Positions 1 through 12,605 of a stretch of 64,000 nt of DNA are shown here, one piece after another. The translations under genes were made by a program, and so were the position numbers. The notes under the pieces are model-generated. The model saw only the letters and a program-made list of their open reading frames with translations, was not told the DNA's origin and ran no database searches. Each line of letters starts with the position of its first letter. Position 1 is the first letter of the stretch. Source of the DNA: Nemophila menziesii (taxonomy: Eukaryota; Streptophyta; Magnoliopsida; Boraginales; Hydrophyllaceae); the NCBI GenBank assembly GCA_029959085.1, contig JARWIR010000035.1:3888501-3952500 (forward strand). Reading direction: 5' to 3'.

Positions 1-425
1 TTTGTAATACCGTAGGATAGCTTCTAGGTCCACCCTGACGGGGGCTAGGAGATAATAGATTCCCGACTATTGTGAAATTTCCCATTCACCCTCATTCTTA
101 GTAATCATAGATTCAATAGGATAGATTCATACTTGCATATCCTTATCTTTCTTGCATAATTATTTATTGTTTATTTTATTGTCTATTTTATTATTTAGTT
201 AATTAGAAAACAAACACCTTTATTATTTATCTTTTTATCTTTATCAATTAAAACTATCTATTCTGATATTGAACGCAAATTTAGAATAACTTCTTAGAAC
301 CCTGTGGAGACGATAATCCCGATTTTACTTATCTATTACTTGGTACGACCCGTACACTTGCGGTCTGTGGATCCTTTATCCCTTTGATTTTATTTTATTA
401 TTTTATAACACACAAGGACCCACCA
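1..425 (+). repeat. 3' end of a Ty3/gypsy LTR, copy of 27216-27640
   Basis: This stretch matches the last 425 bases of the 3' LTR of the inner element (25880-27640) with no difference that I could see. It follows that 3' LTR rather than its sister 5' LTR at sites where the two differ, for example around 285-300. It ends in the family's CCCACCA terminus and is followed by CTTGC, the target duplication of the inner element. It is cut by the window edge, so the copy may continue to the left. Confidence 0.93.
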
Positions 426-2276
426 CTTGCGTCAATGCTGACGCAATGGTCAGAGAGTCTCTCGTCATTGGCCGGCTAGCAAGTCAGTTGGTCGGCATGC
501 TGGCGGCGTGTCGCTGGGGCAATATGAGACGCAATCATGCTGTGTCAAAGCTGACTTAGTGGTCAGAGAGTTGGGGTCTTCACCTCGTTTGGCCGGTATG
601 CCGGCCAGCTCGCCGGCTAGCCGGTCAGACTTGTTGTTGACTCCATATTTTTTTTCGTTTTCTCGTCGTTATGACCCCAAACTCATGACCTTTTTACCCC
701 TGAAATCATAAAAAACAACTACCCTTCCTTATTTCATAATATTAAACACTAAATTTAACGAAATCAAACTAATTTACACTACAAAAATTGAAATACTTAA
801 ACTAATATACAAGAAATTGGCTTTTGTTTAACGTCGTTAAGCTCGATGGGTTACCTCACGCTTCTAAGGAGCTTCGAGGATGTGGATCATCTGAGCGATT
901 GGTGTCTTCACCTCCATGGTATATCTTTAATCGATGACCGTTCACCATGAATGTACGGTTCTCGCGTGGATGTTCTATCTCTATCGCCCCATGAGGTGTA
1001 ACTTTGGTCACAATATAAGGTTCCGACCACTTTGATCTTAATTTACCCGGATAATTGCTGAACTTTGAGTTATACTTCAATACTTTCTGTCCCACCACAA
1101 AGTTCTTCTCATGAATCTGATTATCATGCCATCGCTTAGTTTTTTCTTTGTAAAGTTTAGCATTTTCATAAGCATGTAATCGGAATTCATCAAGCTCATT
1201 AAGTTTCATCATTCGATTCTGGCTAGCTAAATTAGGATCTAAGTTTAACTGTGCAATAGCCCAATATGCACCCATTTCAAGCTCAAGAGGTAAGTGACAT
1301 GCCTTACTATAAACCATTCGATACGGGGATGCACCAAATGGGGTTTTGAACGCAGTACGATAAGCCCACAATGCATCGTCTAACTTCATTGACCAATATT
1401 TTCTCGTAGGACCGACAGTCTTCTCAAAAATAGATTTAACCTCACGATTTGAGACTTCAGCTTGACCATTGGCTTATGGATGATAAGCGGTAGATATACG
1501 ATGTCTTACCCCATACTTCTCTAGAACTGTCTTCAAATACTTATTCACGAAATGAGAACCTCCATCGCTAATAATTACTCTCGGTGTACCATGTCTAGTG
1601 AAGGTGTGTGACTTCAAAAACTTAATTACTACTCGCGAATCATTGGTTGGTAGAGCAACAGCCTCTACCCACTTGGACACATAATCAACAACTAATAAGA
1701 TGTAAAGGTTACCGTTAGAAGGAACGAACGGACCCATAAAATCTATACCTCAAACATCAAATATCTCTACTTCAAGAACATTATTATGTGGCATTTCATC
1801 CCTCTTGGATATATTTCCCGTAAATTGACATCTTTCACATCTCTAAACATATTCATGCCAATCTTTCATAATAGAAGGCCAGTAAAAACTTGATTGTAAT
1901 ACCTTAACAGTAGTTCGATCTCCTTTAAAATGTCCACCATAAGGTGAATCATGACACCCAGCTACAATTGCTTCAGTTTCTTCCTTTGGTATACATCTTC
2001 TCACCATCTAATCAACACATACTTTGTAGAGGAAAGGTTCTTCCCAAAAGAATTGTCTAGCACGTTGAGCTAATCTTTTTCTTTCTTGATAAGTAGAACC
2101 TTCAGGGAAAGAACCACTTACAATTAAATTCGCAATTTCGGCATACCAAGGAGTATTATCTAGGTGAATCGCGAATAAGCTCTCATCAGGAAATTCTTCT
2201 CTAACTACTTCAGGTCCACCATTTGAATCTGACCCTTCAAGACGACAGAGATGATCTGCAACCTGATTTTCACAAC
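426..2276 (-). pseudogene. Athila-type pol fragment (integrase and end of RNase H), copy of 27641-29491
   Basis: On the minus strand this reads as the end of a Ty3/gypsy polyprotein: the last part of RNase H, the integrase HHCC zinc motif, the integrase core with GIDFMGPF and SDGGSHF, and the C-terminal domain (856-1389). It shares in-frame stops with 27641-29491, including one at 1471-1473 just before the NGQAE motif that carries the catalytic Glu. The fragment ends abruptly at 2276 inside RNase H and is joined to unrelated duplicated DNA. It is dead, and as a copy it is very young or an assembly artefact. Confidence 0.92.
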
Positions 2277-4203
2277 AATACCTAATGTGTATATATATGT
2301 GTGTGTATTATTTTGTATTACTTATATATTTTAAGAAACATAGACAACACGATATTGAGATGTTTTTGTGGGAGACCCCGTGTTTTTAAGGGTCGATAAG
2401 CGTGTAGTTGTAGTAAAGTCGTTGCTTGATTTAGATGAAATAGGTTTTTCGAGACTACATACATACATACATATATATATATATGTATGTATTTTTTTTC
2501 ATTGCTAATATATTTTAACAAATTGTACAACATGATATGGAGTTGGGTTTGTGGGAGTCAAGGGGAGCTTTTCAAGCGTTCAAAAAGCGTGTAGTTGTAG
2601 TAAAGTTGTTGCTTGATCTAGATGAAATAGATTTTTCTAGTGTGCAATTTGTTTAGCTATATACATGAGGCATAATGTTAAATCTAAAAGGAATGACAAT
2701 CCTTCAACTTCGTGTGCTTCTTTATCTTTGGAACTCAGGGATGATTTTGATTCAGTATTCCATCCTGATCGATTATTATTGTTTTCACGTTTTCTCCCTT
2801 AGTTTTTAGAATCTTGCATCCTCTGATTTTGCTTTCATATAAATATATACAATAAAGGATGAAGTAAGGATGGCATTCATTTTACAATTTGCTCGAGTTC
2901 TCCTCATGGAAATCTCCAAACCACCGGCTCTTATAAGAAATGATATATGTATTGTGTTACAGTCGAAAAATCGTTGCTTAACCTAATACTAGCAGTGGTT
3001 GTGTCAATATTTTATCTCCCCTTCTTTGGAGTCGGTACTTTTCACCCCGGAGCTCTAGAAACTGACTCACATTTGGAGGGATAAGTTTCATGATTTGGAA
3101 GTTTATATTTTTGTTTATGAGAATGGTTTTCGGTACAAGTTTAATGATCATGATATGATGAGACAGTAGTGGTATTGGGAGGCCAATTTAGTGTAAACAC
3201 GATATAAGTACTTATACAATTTGCGTCACTCAAGTAAATGACGGGAGTACAACATCTACATATAGGGCTCCAAATAGCGAAACATCCTAAAGCCCCGTAT
3301 GTGCATCCTGGTGGGGTTGGGGTGTCGTAATAGTGTATAAGACTAATTTTACTACTAGAAATTCACTTAAATTGGTGGCACTTTTCAGTAATTAAAGCTG
3401 ATTAGATGATGGTACATTTATATAAGTGGTAGTCTCATTTAATTTTCGTCAATTAGGTGGACTAAATGCGACTTATCTTATTAAACCTCCGTTTATAGTC
3501 ATATACTTAAAAAAAATTGTTTGTATTAATTTTTATGATTTAAAAACATCAAAAATAGTCAAGTGTATATATCTTGCCAAGAATTTGGACACACCAATAT
3601 GTTGCATCAGTGAATTTTTTAATTTAGTTTTACAAATACTAAAATGTTTAAATTAATAGAATAAATAAAAATGAATATAAATAATTAGATAAATTTCATG
3701 GTATTTAGTCCAACTTAAACACATATTTAAGAGATTTAGTTATTTTTAAATACAAATAACTCCTATTATATATACGCGGATCCTTTTTAAATACTAATGT
3801 CTCTATTATATATATATATATATTCATTAATTTGATTAGATAATATATATATTTCTTCCAATTAGTAAAATATCCATAGATAATATATATTTTTCATCTA
3901 ATTAGTAAAACTTAGCAGTTTAAATTTTAAAAAAAGTAGAATGAATAGAAATCTATTAAGAAACCTACATGTAAGGATTTTTTAGTTCTTTATTTGAGAT
4001 TTATTTATGTTTTCTAAAAGGACTGTGCAATAATGTTTTAATTCAGTATATTAATATAATTGAATATTATTGTGTAAAAAATTTGTTAATTGTAATCAAT
4101 TATTTTGTTGAAAAACTTGAATCTTTTTATTTAGAAAAAAATATGTACACCATACAAATAATACGTAGTATTAGGCATTCAAAGTTAAAAATCAACTATT
4201 ATC
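2277..4203. repeat. Left copy of a diverged duplicated block, no gene seen
   Basis: The sequence can be followed, with many substitutions and small indels, in 46115-47650 and then 52471-52856. The right copy is interrupted by the Helitron at 47651-52470, and the uninterrupted site here is A3820/T3821. I see no coding potential. The stretch holds short TA and TACA runs near 2290, 2460-2490 and 3800-3860. Confidence 0.85.
2309..2645. repeat. Two diverged tandem units of about 180 bp
   Basis: The units at about 2309-2455 and 2491-2645 share a body that includes GCGTGTAGTTGTAGTAAAG, followed by TTGCTTGAT and a GAAATAG stretch. A TACATA/TATATA microsatellite separates them. The same pair occurs in the right copy at about 46145-46440, so the tandem duplication came before the larger duplication. 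Confidence 0.7.
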
Positions 4204-6290
4204 TCAAGGTAAAGTCCTTGTGAAACCCCTTAACTTTCGCCCGATCTTACGTTTTACCCTTTCTCGCCCTTGATGCACCTATTTTTTGATACCGTTAGCC
4301 CTTTTTCTATTTTTCTGTTAGTTGATTGTTAGTCAACGGCACATGGCGCAATGTCAACGCAACCTCGGAGCCACCTCAACATGACGTCACCTCTACTTGA
4401 ATGGGTTTTTCCTATGTGTCAAGGGGCTTAATTGTCTTTTTGCTTCATTGTTACCCATTTACCACAGACAACCTAGATTTCTGTCGCATTAAACCAACCC
4501 AAAAAAAGAATCAAAACACACGTAGTGGTGCATGTTCTTTGTGTTCTTCACAAATTTGCGTAAAAAATTACAAAAATTCGTTCAATTCAAGAACCACTTA
4601 TAAACCATCAATACCCTTTATTTCCCGTTCATTAAAACAAATCAAAACACACAGAGTCGAGCGTGTTCTTGGTGTTCTTCACAATTTTGGGGCAAAAGTT
4701 GCAGGAATAGTTGAATTAAAGAACAATTTGTTAAGAAAATTTATACCCAGTTATTACACTCCTTCGTGATGGCGATTTTGAGCGAAATCCACAGTGATTC
4801 AGGTACTAATCTTCTCGACCCATTTCATTTTAGAACTGTAGATTTGTAGGGTTTAAGGCTACATTCATTTTGAGTAGATTTTTAACAACACAATTCATTG
4901 TTTGTTGTAGATTCTGAGAACGGTGATGGCCTAAATATTAATTCTGGTGTTGATAATAGCGGTTCAGATTTCTCTTTCCATGATAGCAATAATAACCTGG
5001 ATGATGAAGAAGATAAAATATTGTTCCAGAATAACGTCGACATTTCGGTTGAATTTGTTGGTGTTGGTTCTTCTCCATCTCTTAACTTAAACGGGTTAGA
5101 GCTACCATGTCCAAAAGAATTACCCATAATAGATGATGATGATTTCAATGAGGGTTCGTGTGGTGAGTCAAAGAATTTTGTAAGTTTGGAAGGGACGTCA
5201 TCGTCGGAGAATGGTTAAGGTTCGAGTGTTCAGAGAAGGAGAAATCCTAGGTTTAATGTACTTGTTGACAAGGATGAACCAAAATTGAAGGTTGGTATGA
5301 TATTCGTAATGGTGTTTAATTCAGGGAAGCAGTAAAATCAAAAGCTATTGTGGATGTAAGGAATATTTGGTTCCCCTGTAATGAACCCGTTAGAGTTAGA
5401 GCTAAGTGTAGAGGACAGAATTGTAAATGGTTTATATATGCCACTAAATGCGAAGATAGTAGTTTTCAAATTTTGTACACTAAATCAATTTTTTATGGGT
5501 GTGCACTAAACAGTAGGCATGTTAATTCAATCGTTCTAGCTAGGAGATAAGCGCATCAGTTGAAGTTAACCTCCTCAATGAAAGCAATTGATTTACAAGA
5601 ACAAGTCTTGCATGATATTCATGTAAGAATTAGTAGGAGGCAAGCGTATATGACCATCAAGAAGGGTAAGTCTTTAGATGAATTATCATTCTTAGATCAT
5701 TATAGCTTGCTCAACAACTACTATGCTGAGTTGTTAAGGACTAATCTGGGTTCAACTTTGTTTTTAAAAACTGAGGAAGTGAAGTTACAGGGTAACACAT
5801 GTATTTAAGGTCTTATTGTTTTTTAGAACCTCTGAAAAGAGGGTTTAAGGATGTTGTAGAAAGGTGGTAGGGTTGGATGGTTGTAATCTAAAAGGACCTT
5901 ACCCAGGTGTGATATTGATCGCGGTTGGGATGAATTCTAACAATTGTATTCATCCAATTTGGTATGCTTTGGTTGAAACTGAAAATTTGGAGACTTGGAG
6001 GTGGTTTGTAAGTTTGTTAATTGATGATCTTGAGATTGATGATCCTGAAATGTGGGTTTTCGTTACTGATGAACAAAATGTATACTATTTTACTCATGTA
6101 ATTATTTTTTAACTTTTGATTTACGAATTTCCTAATGTGAATTTTGATATATTTACAGGGGTTAGGTATAGCTATAGAGGAGTTTTGGCCAAATGTCGAA
6201 CACATTCATTGTGTTAGACATCTCCATCAAAATTTAAAAAAAAAAACACAGGTAGTTTGCGTTGAAAGACAAGATATGGGAAGACGCTAG
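4204..6290 (+). mobile_element. Truncated Mutator-like element (left copy)
   Basis: The left end begins with GGTAAAGTCCTTGTGAAACC, which corresponds to the start of the right copy at 52857 and looks like a plant MULE terminal region. The element carries a mudrA-like reading region and stops at about 6290. There it joins the end of a gypsy-type internal region, skipping roughly 0.9 kb that is present in the right copy. No right terminal inverted repeat is visible. Confidence 0.72.
4769..6285 (+). pseudogene. MuDR-type transposase pseudogene, 3' truncated
   Basis: A short first exon starts at ATG 4769 and ends at 4802. A GT-AG intron (4803-4910) follows, then an acidic N-terminal region (4911-5215). 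Next come a MuDR N-terminal DNA-binding-like region around 5350-5550 (RNIWFPCNEP, then KCRGQNC), a helical region at 5560-5808, and the start of the DDE core at 5864-6112 (GLDGCNLKG with the first Asp, and VTDEQN with the second). After a second intron the frame resumes at about 6161 with a CVRHLHQN motif. The part that should hold the catalytic Glu is missing. Stops and frameshifts at 5216, about 5550 and 5808 break the frame, so it cannot make an active transposase. Confidence 0.82.
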
Positions 6291-7672
6291 AGACTTCCCT
6301 ATTGCTATTAATTTTATTTATTGAGAAAACAAAGTTTTGAGTTGGGGTCTTGATGTTTCCTTTGTTATGATAAATAAATCTCATTGTGAGATATCTTTTT
6401 AGGTTCCTTATGAGCTTAGTTAAAGGGTTTTCCCCTATTATTTTATTTATTCATGTTTGTTACCTTGTTTTGGAGATACGTCGATTTAAGAGCTATTTGT
6501 GTGTTAAATGTTAAGCTATTAGGTATACACATTATATTAGATGTCAAAGCGTGTATAAAAAAGAGAGAAAATCTATCAAAGGAGGAAACCAAGAGAAAGG
6601 GACTAAGAAAACTGTTTTTATAAAGTAAAAGAGTTATTTAGCAGAATTTGAAAGTGAATTTTGTTTTTGTGTTATTTAAGGTCTCTCTATGGGAACAATT
6701 ATAGCTACGGTAGTTATTATAGCATTATTGGGAGATTTATTTATTTGACTTATTTGGATACATCATGATTCTTATTTCTTTTTTTTTGCTTATTCAATTT
6801 CTTTTCAAAAACACGTATTCAATATTATCATTTGCAGAATTAATTTGATTGTTTCTAGTATAGACCAGGTACACTTAGCGGATGGACATTCAATAGTCGA
6901 GATTATGTTTTATAACATGATTTTACCTTTAGCATTTTTTCTTTTCCTTAAATCCATGATGTTTATATTTATCCTTGTTTAAGTTTTATTTTTTTTGTTG
7001 AAATTTTAATTGATATGTTCGAACTAATAGCTCTTCATATTTCCAATTTTCTTGCTAGACTTTTTGACTATTAATTAATGTTTTTACATGGTTCTTTACG
7101 ATTTACTGTAGTTACAAAACTTACACATTGTAATATTTATTGAAAATTACATAATGCATATAAAATTATCAATGATCTTAAAGATATTTATAGTTTCATA
7201 ATTAAAAAAAAGAAAATAATATAGAGAATTAGTATATATTGCCACTTTGATTCGGCCAAAGATTAGAGATATAGATAGTCAAATTCACTTAAGTTGCAGC
7301 TATAGACAAATTTTCACTGCAATTTCTGAAGAAACCAACAACTTCAATATTTTTGGTCTCTCTTATTGTCATCCATCCAGCATGATGGATATATAAGTAG
7401 ATGAAGATAAACAAAAACAAAAAAGAATACAAATGGAAAAAGGTAAATTCCATTGACAAATTTTTCATGTTAAATACAATTTATTCATTTAATTTATTTT
7501 TATAATTACAATTAAATTTTTTCAGAAGAAATAAAAGAAAAGATGTTGATTGGTGTTATTCAAACTGTATTTATAAATTAAGAATTAAAATTTGAAACTT
7601 TTGAAAATATTTTATGAAAATTAATTTGTATTGTCCAAAGTTATTAATATATATATTATTGACTCATATGTA
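6291..7672 (+). mobile_element. LTR-like fragment preceded by a polypurine tract
   Basis: The sequence before 6351 resembles the internal end of the two large gypsy elements in the window: an ACTTCCCTAT stretch, then AAAGTTTTGAGTTGGGGTCT. TGATGTTTCC follows, matching the TGATGTCTCC start of their LTRs, so I place an LTR start at 6351. The far end of this LTR is not clear. Homologous pieces lie at 36840-38151 and 55725-56585, and inverted at 57062-58395. No gene is seen. Confidence 0.62.
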
Positions 7673-8690
7673 GGTGATTTTTGAGAAGTGGATTTAGGAA
7701 GATGATTCTAGAAAGGTAGTTGTTGTACCAAAGGTGCAAGAAAAATGCGGAGTCACCTCCACCACATCAGATTTTATCACCCTCATATCCAATGCTAATT
7801 ACTTGTCATATTGGTGATAGAGTACAAAAATCTCGTAGAGACGTCAAAAAAAGTGAAGATCAATGTCTTAGTACTAGGAATCTTCCAAAAGCAGCCAAAA
7901 CATCATCAAATCTTCAAGTAGACTCTCTCCAAAAAGATTAAAATTATTGAGTTCGAGATATTGGATTAAAGATAAATCGAATAGATTTTAAAGAAAACTA
8001 CCACCAGAGCCATAAGATCCTGGAGGTTTCAACATGCCAATTTAGATAGGTGGTAAGTTTGAAGCTAAGGAGTTGTGTACCATTGGTTTAGGTGTCAATC
8101 TCATGCCCAATATTGTGTTTAATAAGTTGGGAATCAGAGATGACAAGGCAATGACTATCATCTTACAATTGGCAGATCATTCCACAACAAATCAGGAAAT
8201 CATCAAGGAATCATTAAGGATGTGCTCGTCAACATAGGTAATCTAGCTATTTCCACTTATTTTCTTATTCTTGATTATGTTTCCATTATTGGCAAAACAA
8301 ACTCTCCATAATTGAAAACTAGGGAACCATGACCCTCCGTATTGAATATTCATCCCAAACATTTATTTTTTGGGAAAGAAGTACAAAAACGAGTCACGAG
8401 AGGTCCCATCAATATGAGTTGTGACCAAATAGGCTAAGGCTTAGAGACCCCAAGAAAAAAGAAAGGAAAAAGGAGAATATGAGTTTGGTTTAAGCGATGA
8501 GGTTGCGTAGAAAGCTCCCAATCCCAATAATAGACTATGGGGATAAAAGAAGACTTGGATAGGGCTTTTCGTAGTCTCTGAAGTCGTTTTAGCAAAGGCG
8601 ATTGACGTAAAAGTGAATAAAGATCGCAAGTTCTAATTGGTATATTTGAATAGCCTCACCGGCTATTGGCGAGGCTATATAAATAAGAGG
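7673..8690 (+). pseudogene. Non-autonomous gypsy gag/protease-type gene relic, left arm
   Basis: The relic begins inside the gene, at a segment matching the right arm's VEDWVE region. It then shows a retropepsin-like stretch around 8030-8240 with GVNLMPN-like and ILQLADHS motifs, resembling the protease of Athila elements. From about 8481 to 8690 it shows a tail with VAxKAPNPNNR, IGLFVVSEVV and GYINKR, which matches the C-terminal tail of the inner element's protein (22146-23384). Many stops and shifts are present, and the catalytic DLG motif of the protease is not preserved. Confidence 0.66.
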
Positions 8691-10752
8691 TACAGAGGTA
8701 ACAACGTCAAACTTTTAACGACATAAAATAAACGTGCTTACCGGAAACAATCACAAACTTTTCTTTTACTCCAAAGCCCACGCTTCTACTCTTCCCCACA
8801 AGTCATGTCATTACATCACAAAATCTCTGTAATCATTTTCTATCCATAACACAACTACCAAAATATATTATGGAGACAAAAAAATATAATTGTTGGAATC
8901 AAAATCTTTAAACACGAAATCAATTATTTTTTGTAATTATTTGAAACAAATATTATATTTCAAAAATTCTGAAAATATCCAAATACAACTTAGCTACCGA
9001 ATTCCTCATACATGAACATATCACATTTTTCCTGAAACATATACCATATATATAATGATAAACACAATAGCATTATGAATATATATTACTCAATTGAAAA
9101 TTTAGGCAACAAGAATTGAATGAAGAAAGGTCACATAAATTTACTCATATAGGAACATATAAATACAAATCCAAAAACCATTATTTTTTAAATTGGAATA
9201 TCTAACTAACATATAAATTTACTCATTAGTTATTCTTTTTTAATAGATAATTATTTTTAGATTTTTATTTATATGCTCCTACGCGTATATTTCTATGATA
9301 TTGCTTCATTCGATCCTTGTTGCCTAATTTTTCTATTGACTAATATATATTCACAATGATATTGTGTTTATGATTATATATATGGTATATGTTTTAGGAA
9401 AAATTATGATATGTTCATGTATGAGAAATTTTGTAACTAAGTTGTATTTGGATATTTTCAAATTTTTTAGAATATAATATTCTTTTGAAATAATAAAAAA
9501 AAAATTGATTTTCTGTTTAAAGTTTTTGATTCCAACAATTATATATTGGTCTCCATAATATATTTTGGTGGTTGTGTTGTGGATAGAAAGTTATTACGGA
9601 GATTTGGTGATGCAATGACATGACTTCTGTTGAAGAGTAAAGGAGTGGGATTTGGAGTTGCAGTAAAGTTAGAGATTGTCTCCCATAAGCACTTTTATTT
9701 CACGTCATCTCTTATTTATATAGCCTCCCCAGTAGCGAGTGACACTATTCTCCTATACCAATCAGAATTTGCAACCTTAATTCACTTGTACCTCAATCTC
9801 CTTTGCTGGAACGACTTGAGTGATGACGTACATCCCTATCAAAAAGTTCTTGTATCCATGTGCTCTATTATCGGGCTTGGGAGCGTTCCACGCAACCCCA
9901 TCGCCTACACCACACTCTTTTTGTTCTTTTTTTTCTTCTTCACTGTTTCTTGGGGGCTCTAAGACTTAGTCTCTTTGGTAACAACTCAGACTGGTGGGAC
10001 CCTTTGTAACTCCTTTTTGTATTTCTTTCCCAAAACATAGAATGTTTTGAATTCATATAAAATACAGAGGGTCAGCGTTCTCTCTTTTATGTCGATTATG
10101 GTGAGTCTTGTCGCCTATAACGGACCCCAAGTATTAATGAGACATTCTGATCTGTAACATAATCATGAATCACCAAATAAGTTGAAATAGCTAGATTAAC
10201 TATATGAATAACCACGTACTTAATAATTTCTCACAGATTTGTTATGGAATGATCATCCAATTGTAAGAAGATTGTGGTTGGCTTGTCACCAAACTTCTCC
10301 AAAACACTATTTGGCATGAGATTGACACCCGGCCTCAAGTTACACATCGCGTTCGCTTCGAACTTACAACCTATATTGATTGGTATGTTGAAACCTCTAG
10401 GAACTTGTGGCTTTCGTTTTAGTTTCCTTTGAAATCTATTCGACAATTCTTCAATTAGATCCACTTTCACGATCTCAATAATTTTACTCTTCTTGGAGAG
10501 ACTCTCCTTGAAGATTTGATGATGTTTTGACTTCTTCTCCAAAGTTGTGAGTACTACGACTTTGATCTTGACTTGTTTTGACGTCTCTACGAGATTCCTT
10601 TACTCGGTATCACCAATAGGACAAGTAATTCTTAGTGGATACGGGGGTGATCTTGACTTGGTGGTGGCGACTCCCCCTCCTCTTCTTTTGCACCTTTGGT
10701 GCAATAACTACCTATCTAGAATCATCTTCCTCAACCCAATCCTCAACAAACA
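7673..10752. repeat. 3.1-kb palindrome with arms of about 1.5 kb
   Basis: The left arm (7673 to about 9185) and the right arm (about 9250 to 10752) are diverged inverted copies. Matched landmarks include CCAAAGGTGCAAGA near 7728 against its complement near 10685-10702, and TTATGGAGAC near 8872 against its complement near 9550. All landmark pairs centre on about 9213, leaving a spacer of only about 60 bases. Each arm carries one copy of the same retroelement-type gene, arranged tail to tail. Confidence 0.85.
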
Positions 10753-10939
10753 CCTAATCTAAGTTTAGCTTGGTTGACTGTTTTGTATTTGGAATACCCA
10801 CTACAATAGATGCAACTTGTGGCGATTCTACTATCTTCTCAAATTGAATGCTAATTGCCTTACACGACTCTAACCCAACGTTGCTATCACTGCTTTGAAT
10901 GGTCTTAACATTAGTATTTGTGCCTTGGCCAATTTGCAT
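9700..10939 (-). pseudogene. Non-autonomous gypsy gag/protease-type gene relic, right arm
   Basis: This copy reaches further 5' than the left arm. Reading on the minus strand, an N-terminal piece (10939-10754) contains VESPQVAS, which aligns with VESPQVAP in the inner element's protein. A VEDWVE segment follows, then a retropepsin-like piece (10542-10231) with PGVNLMPNSVLEKFGD and FLQLDDHS. The tail (about 9930-9700) has VAWNAPKPDNR, MYVITQVV and WGGYINKR. The layout is therefore gag-like region, protease, tail. It is broken by stops and shifts. Confidence 0.68.
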
Positions 10940-12605
10940 GGGTGGACCATGTGTAATTTTTGATTTGTTGTAGTGACTTGTTTTTTCAATTCCCTTGCTT
11001 TATAACATGTATATTTTTGAGAGTTAGACTAAGGAAAAGAATGATTGCAACACAGGTCGTATCATCAAACATATTGATGTTATTATGACTCACGCTCACT
11101 TATCAATACTCCCAATTATCTGTAAGAGATAAATTATTAGTCGAATTTGTTATTCATTTTTTAAGATACCATCAGATGTCTAGGCTATCTTAATCACTTT
11201 AAACACGTATATTAGATTTTATTGAAGGCCAAGATTAGGTGTTCTCATATGAGTACAATCATGTATTTTCACTGACGTAATATTGCCATGGTAGTACCCT
11301 TCATCCCCTTATTAAATGTTTTCTCACCTATCATAAGTGGTAGGATACTTGTAATACTCATAAACTAAATCATCCTTATAATTTATTAATATTCTTCTAA
11401 TAGTAGAGTATTTATACTTATATAGTTAATAAGCCCCTATGTTTCTCATGTGATAATTGTGCATCTTTCCTAAAGATCAACTTTCACTTTATTGACAACC
11501 TCATTCTAGTTCCTCAACTACATAATGTGTCTTAAGTTTTCATATGGTATAGTTATATCATGCTTAATCTTTTTCCTTTCTTAAAATGTCAAAAAGATAT
11601 TACTCATAGGCATTTTCTAGTAATTCTAGTGACTCTCGTTAATATATAATATATTTCTTACGATAATATTCTCTTTAAATGCCAATTGAACTCATAAATA
11701 GAAAACAAAAGAAGTGAAACATAAAGTTCACCAAGTTTACAATACACCATACTTTTGTTTATTTAATAATGACTCAGTTTTAGCAAGATAAAATGCTAAG
11801 TTCTCTACAAAACTATAACTATTCTAACACATTCAATTAAGACAGAATAAACTAGACCCATATGATTAAGCGATTACAAAGTCAAACATATTCATACAAT
11901 AGCCTAAATTTTAATATCTACTATTGTTGTTGACAAAACATAATATCTTAAGCAATAAGTAATGTATCAACTAAGATAAATAAATTAATCTCTAGAAGAT
12001 ATATCCTTCAGGTTTGCACCTTCAACGGTTATATGAATGAATGGTCTACTTATTCTATCAAAATATTTTCTTCTGTTCCATGTAATTAAAATACTGAATA
12101 ATAATTTATCTATAAAGAAACCAAGGTTAAAATATAAGAAGGATATTGTTAGTGGCTAAGAGAATCTAAAAAATACGGGACCCATGTGCTTGAATCTTGT
12201 TACAAAAAAACACATTCTTTTATTGTACAGTGTACAAAGTGACGCAATATCTTATCTCATAATAACATTCGAATATAATAAACAAACTTTTGGTGTATCA
12301 TTTAAACCAAAAAATTATTATAATGTAGCGATTATTGCTTTAAGAAACCCATGTTTAGCCAGGACCACGTCATCATCCAAGAAAAAACAAAACAATTATA
12401 AAATATAAATATTGATGGATATAAATCCAAAATTGGTTATAAAATAGGTTACAATATTAGTTGACTCCACGTAGGCCTGGGTTTGATCCCCATCAATTTT
12501 TTTTGTTATTCGAAAATGCCAAAACGATGCCATTTTAGGCGTCCTCCCCATCAATAAAAATTGGTGAGTTTCATTAAAAATACTTTTAAAATGGAATATA
12601 TTATT
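10940..12605. repeat. Non-coding remainder of the duplicated block
   Basis: It is collinear with about 40905-42495 and diverged by many substitutions and small indels. The similarity fades at about 12605 and 42495. The last 200 bases contain a GGGTTTGATCCCC motif in both copies. I recognise no gene. Confidence 0.7.

Noticed and set aside
508..711. 67-aa plus-strand open frame, repeated at 27723-27926
   Set aside because: It lies in the non-coding post-pol spacer opposite the element's strand, starts without an ATG, and encodes nothing recognisable. It appears twice only because the DNA is duplicated.
12455..12490. GGGTTTGATCCCC resembling a tRNA B box, also near 42355
   Set aside because: No matching A box at the right distance, no cloverleaf and no poly-A or short target duplication, so I do not call a tRNA or a SINE.
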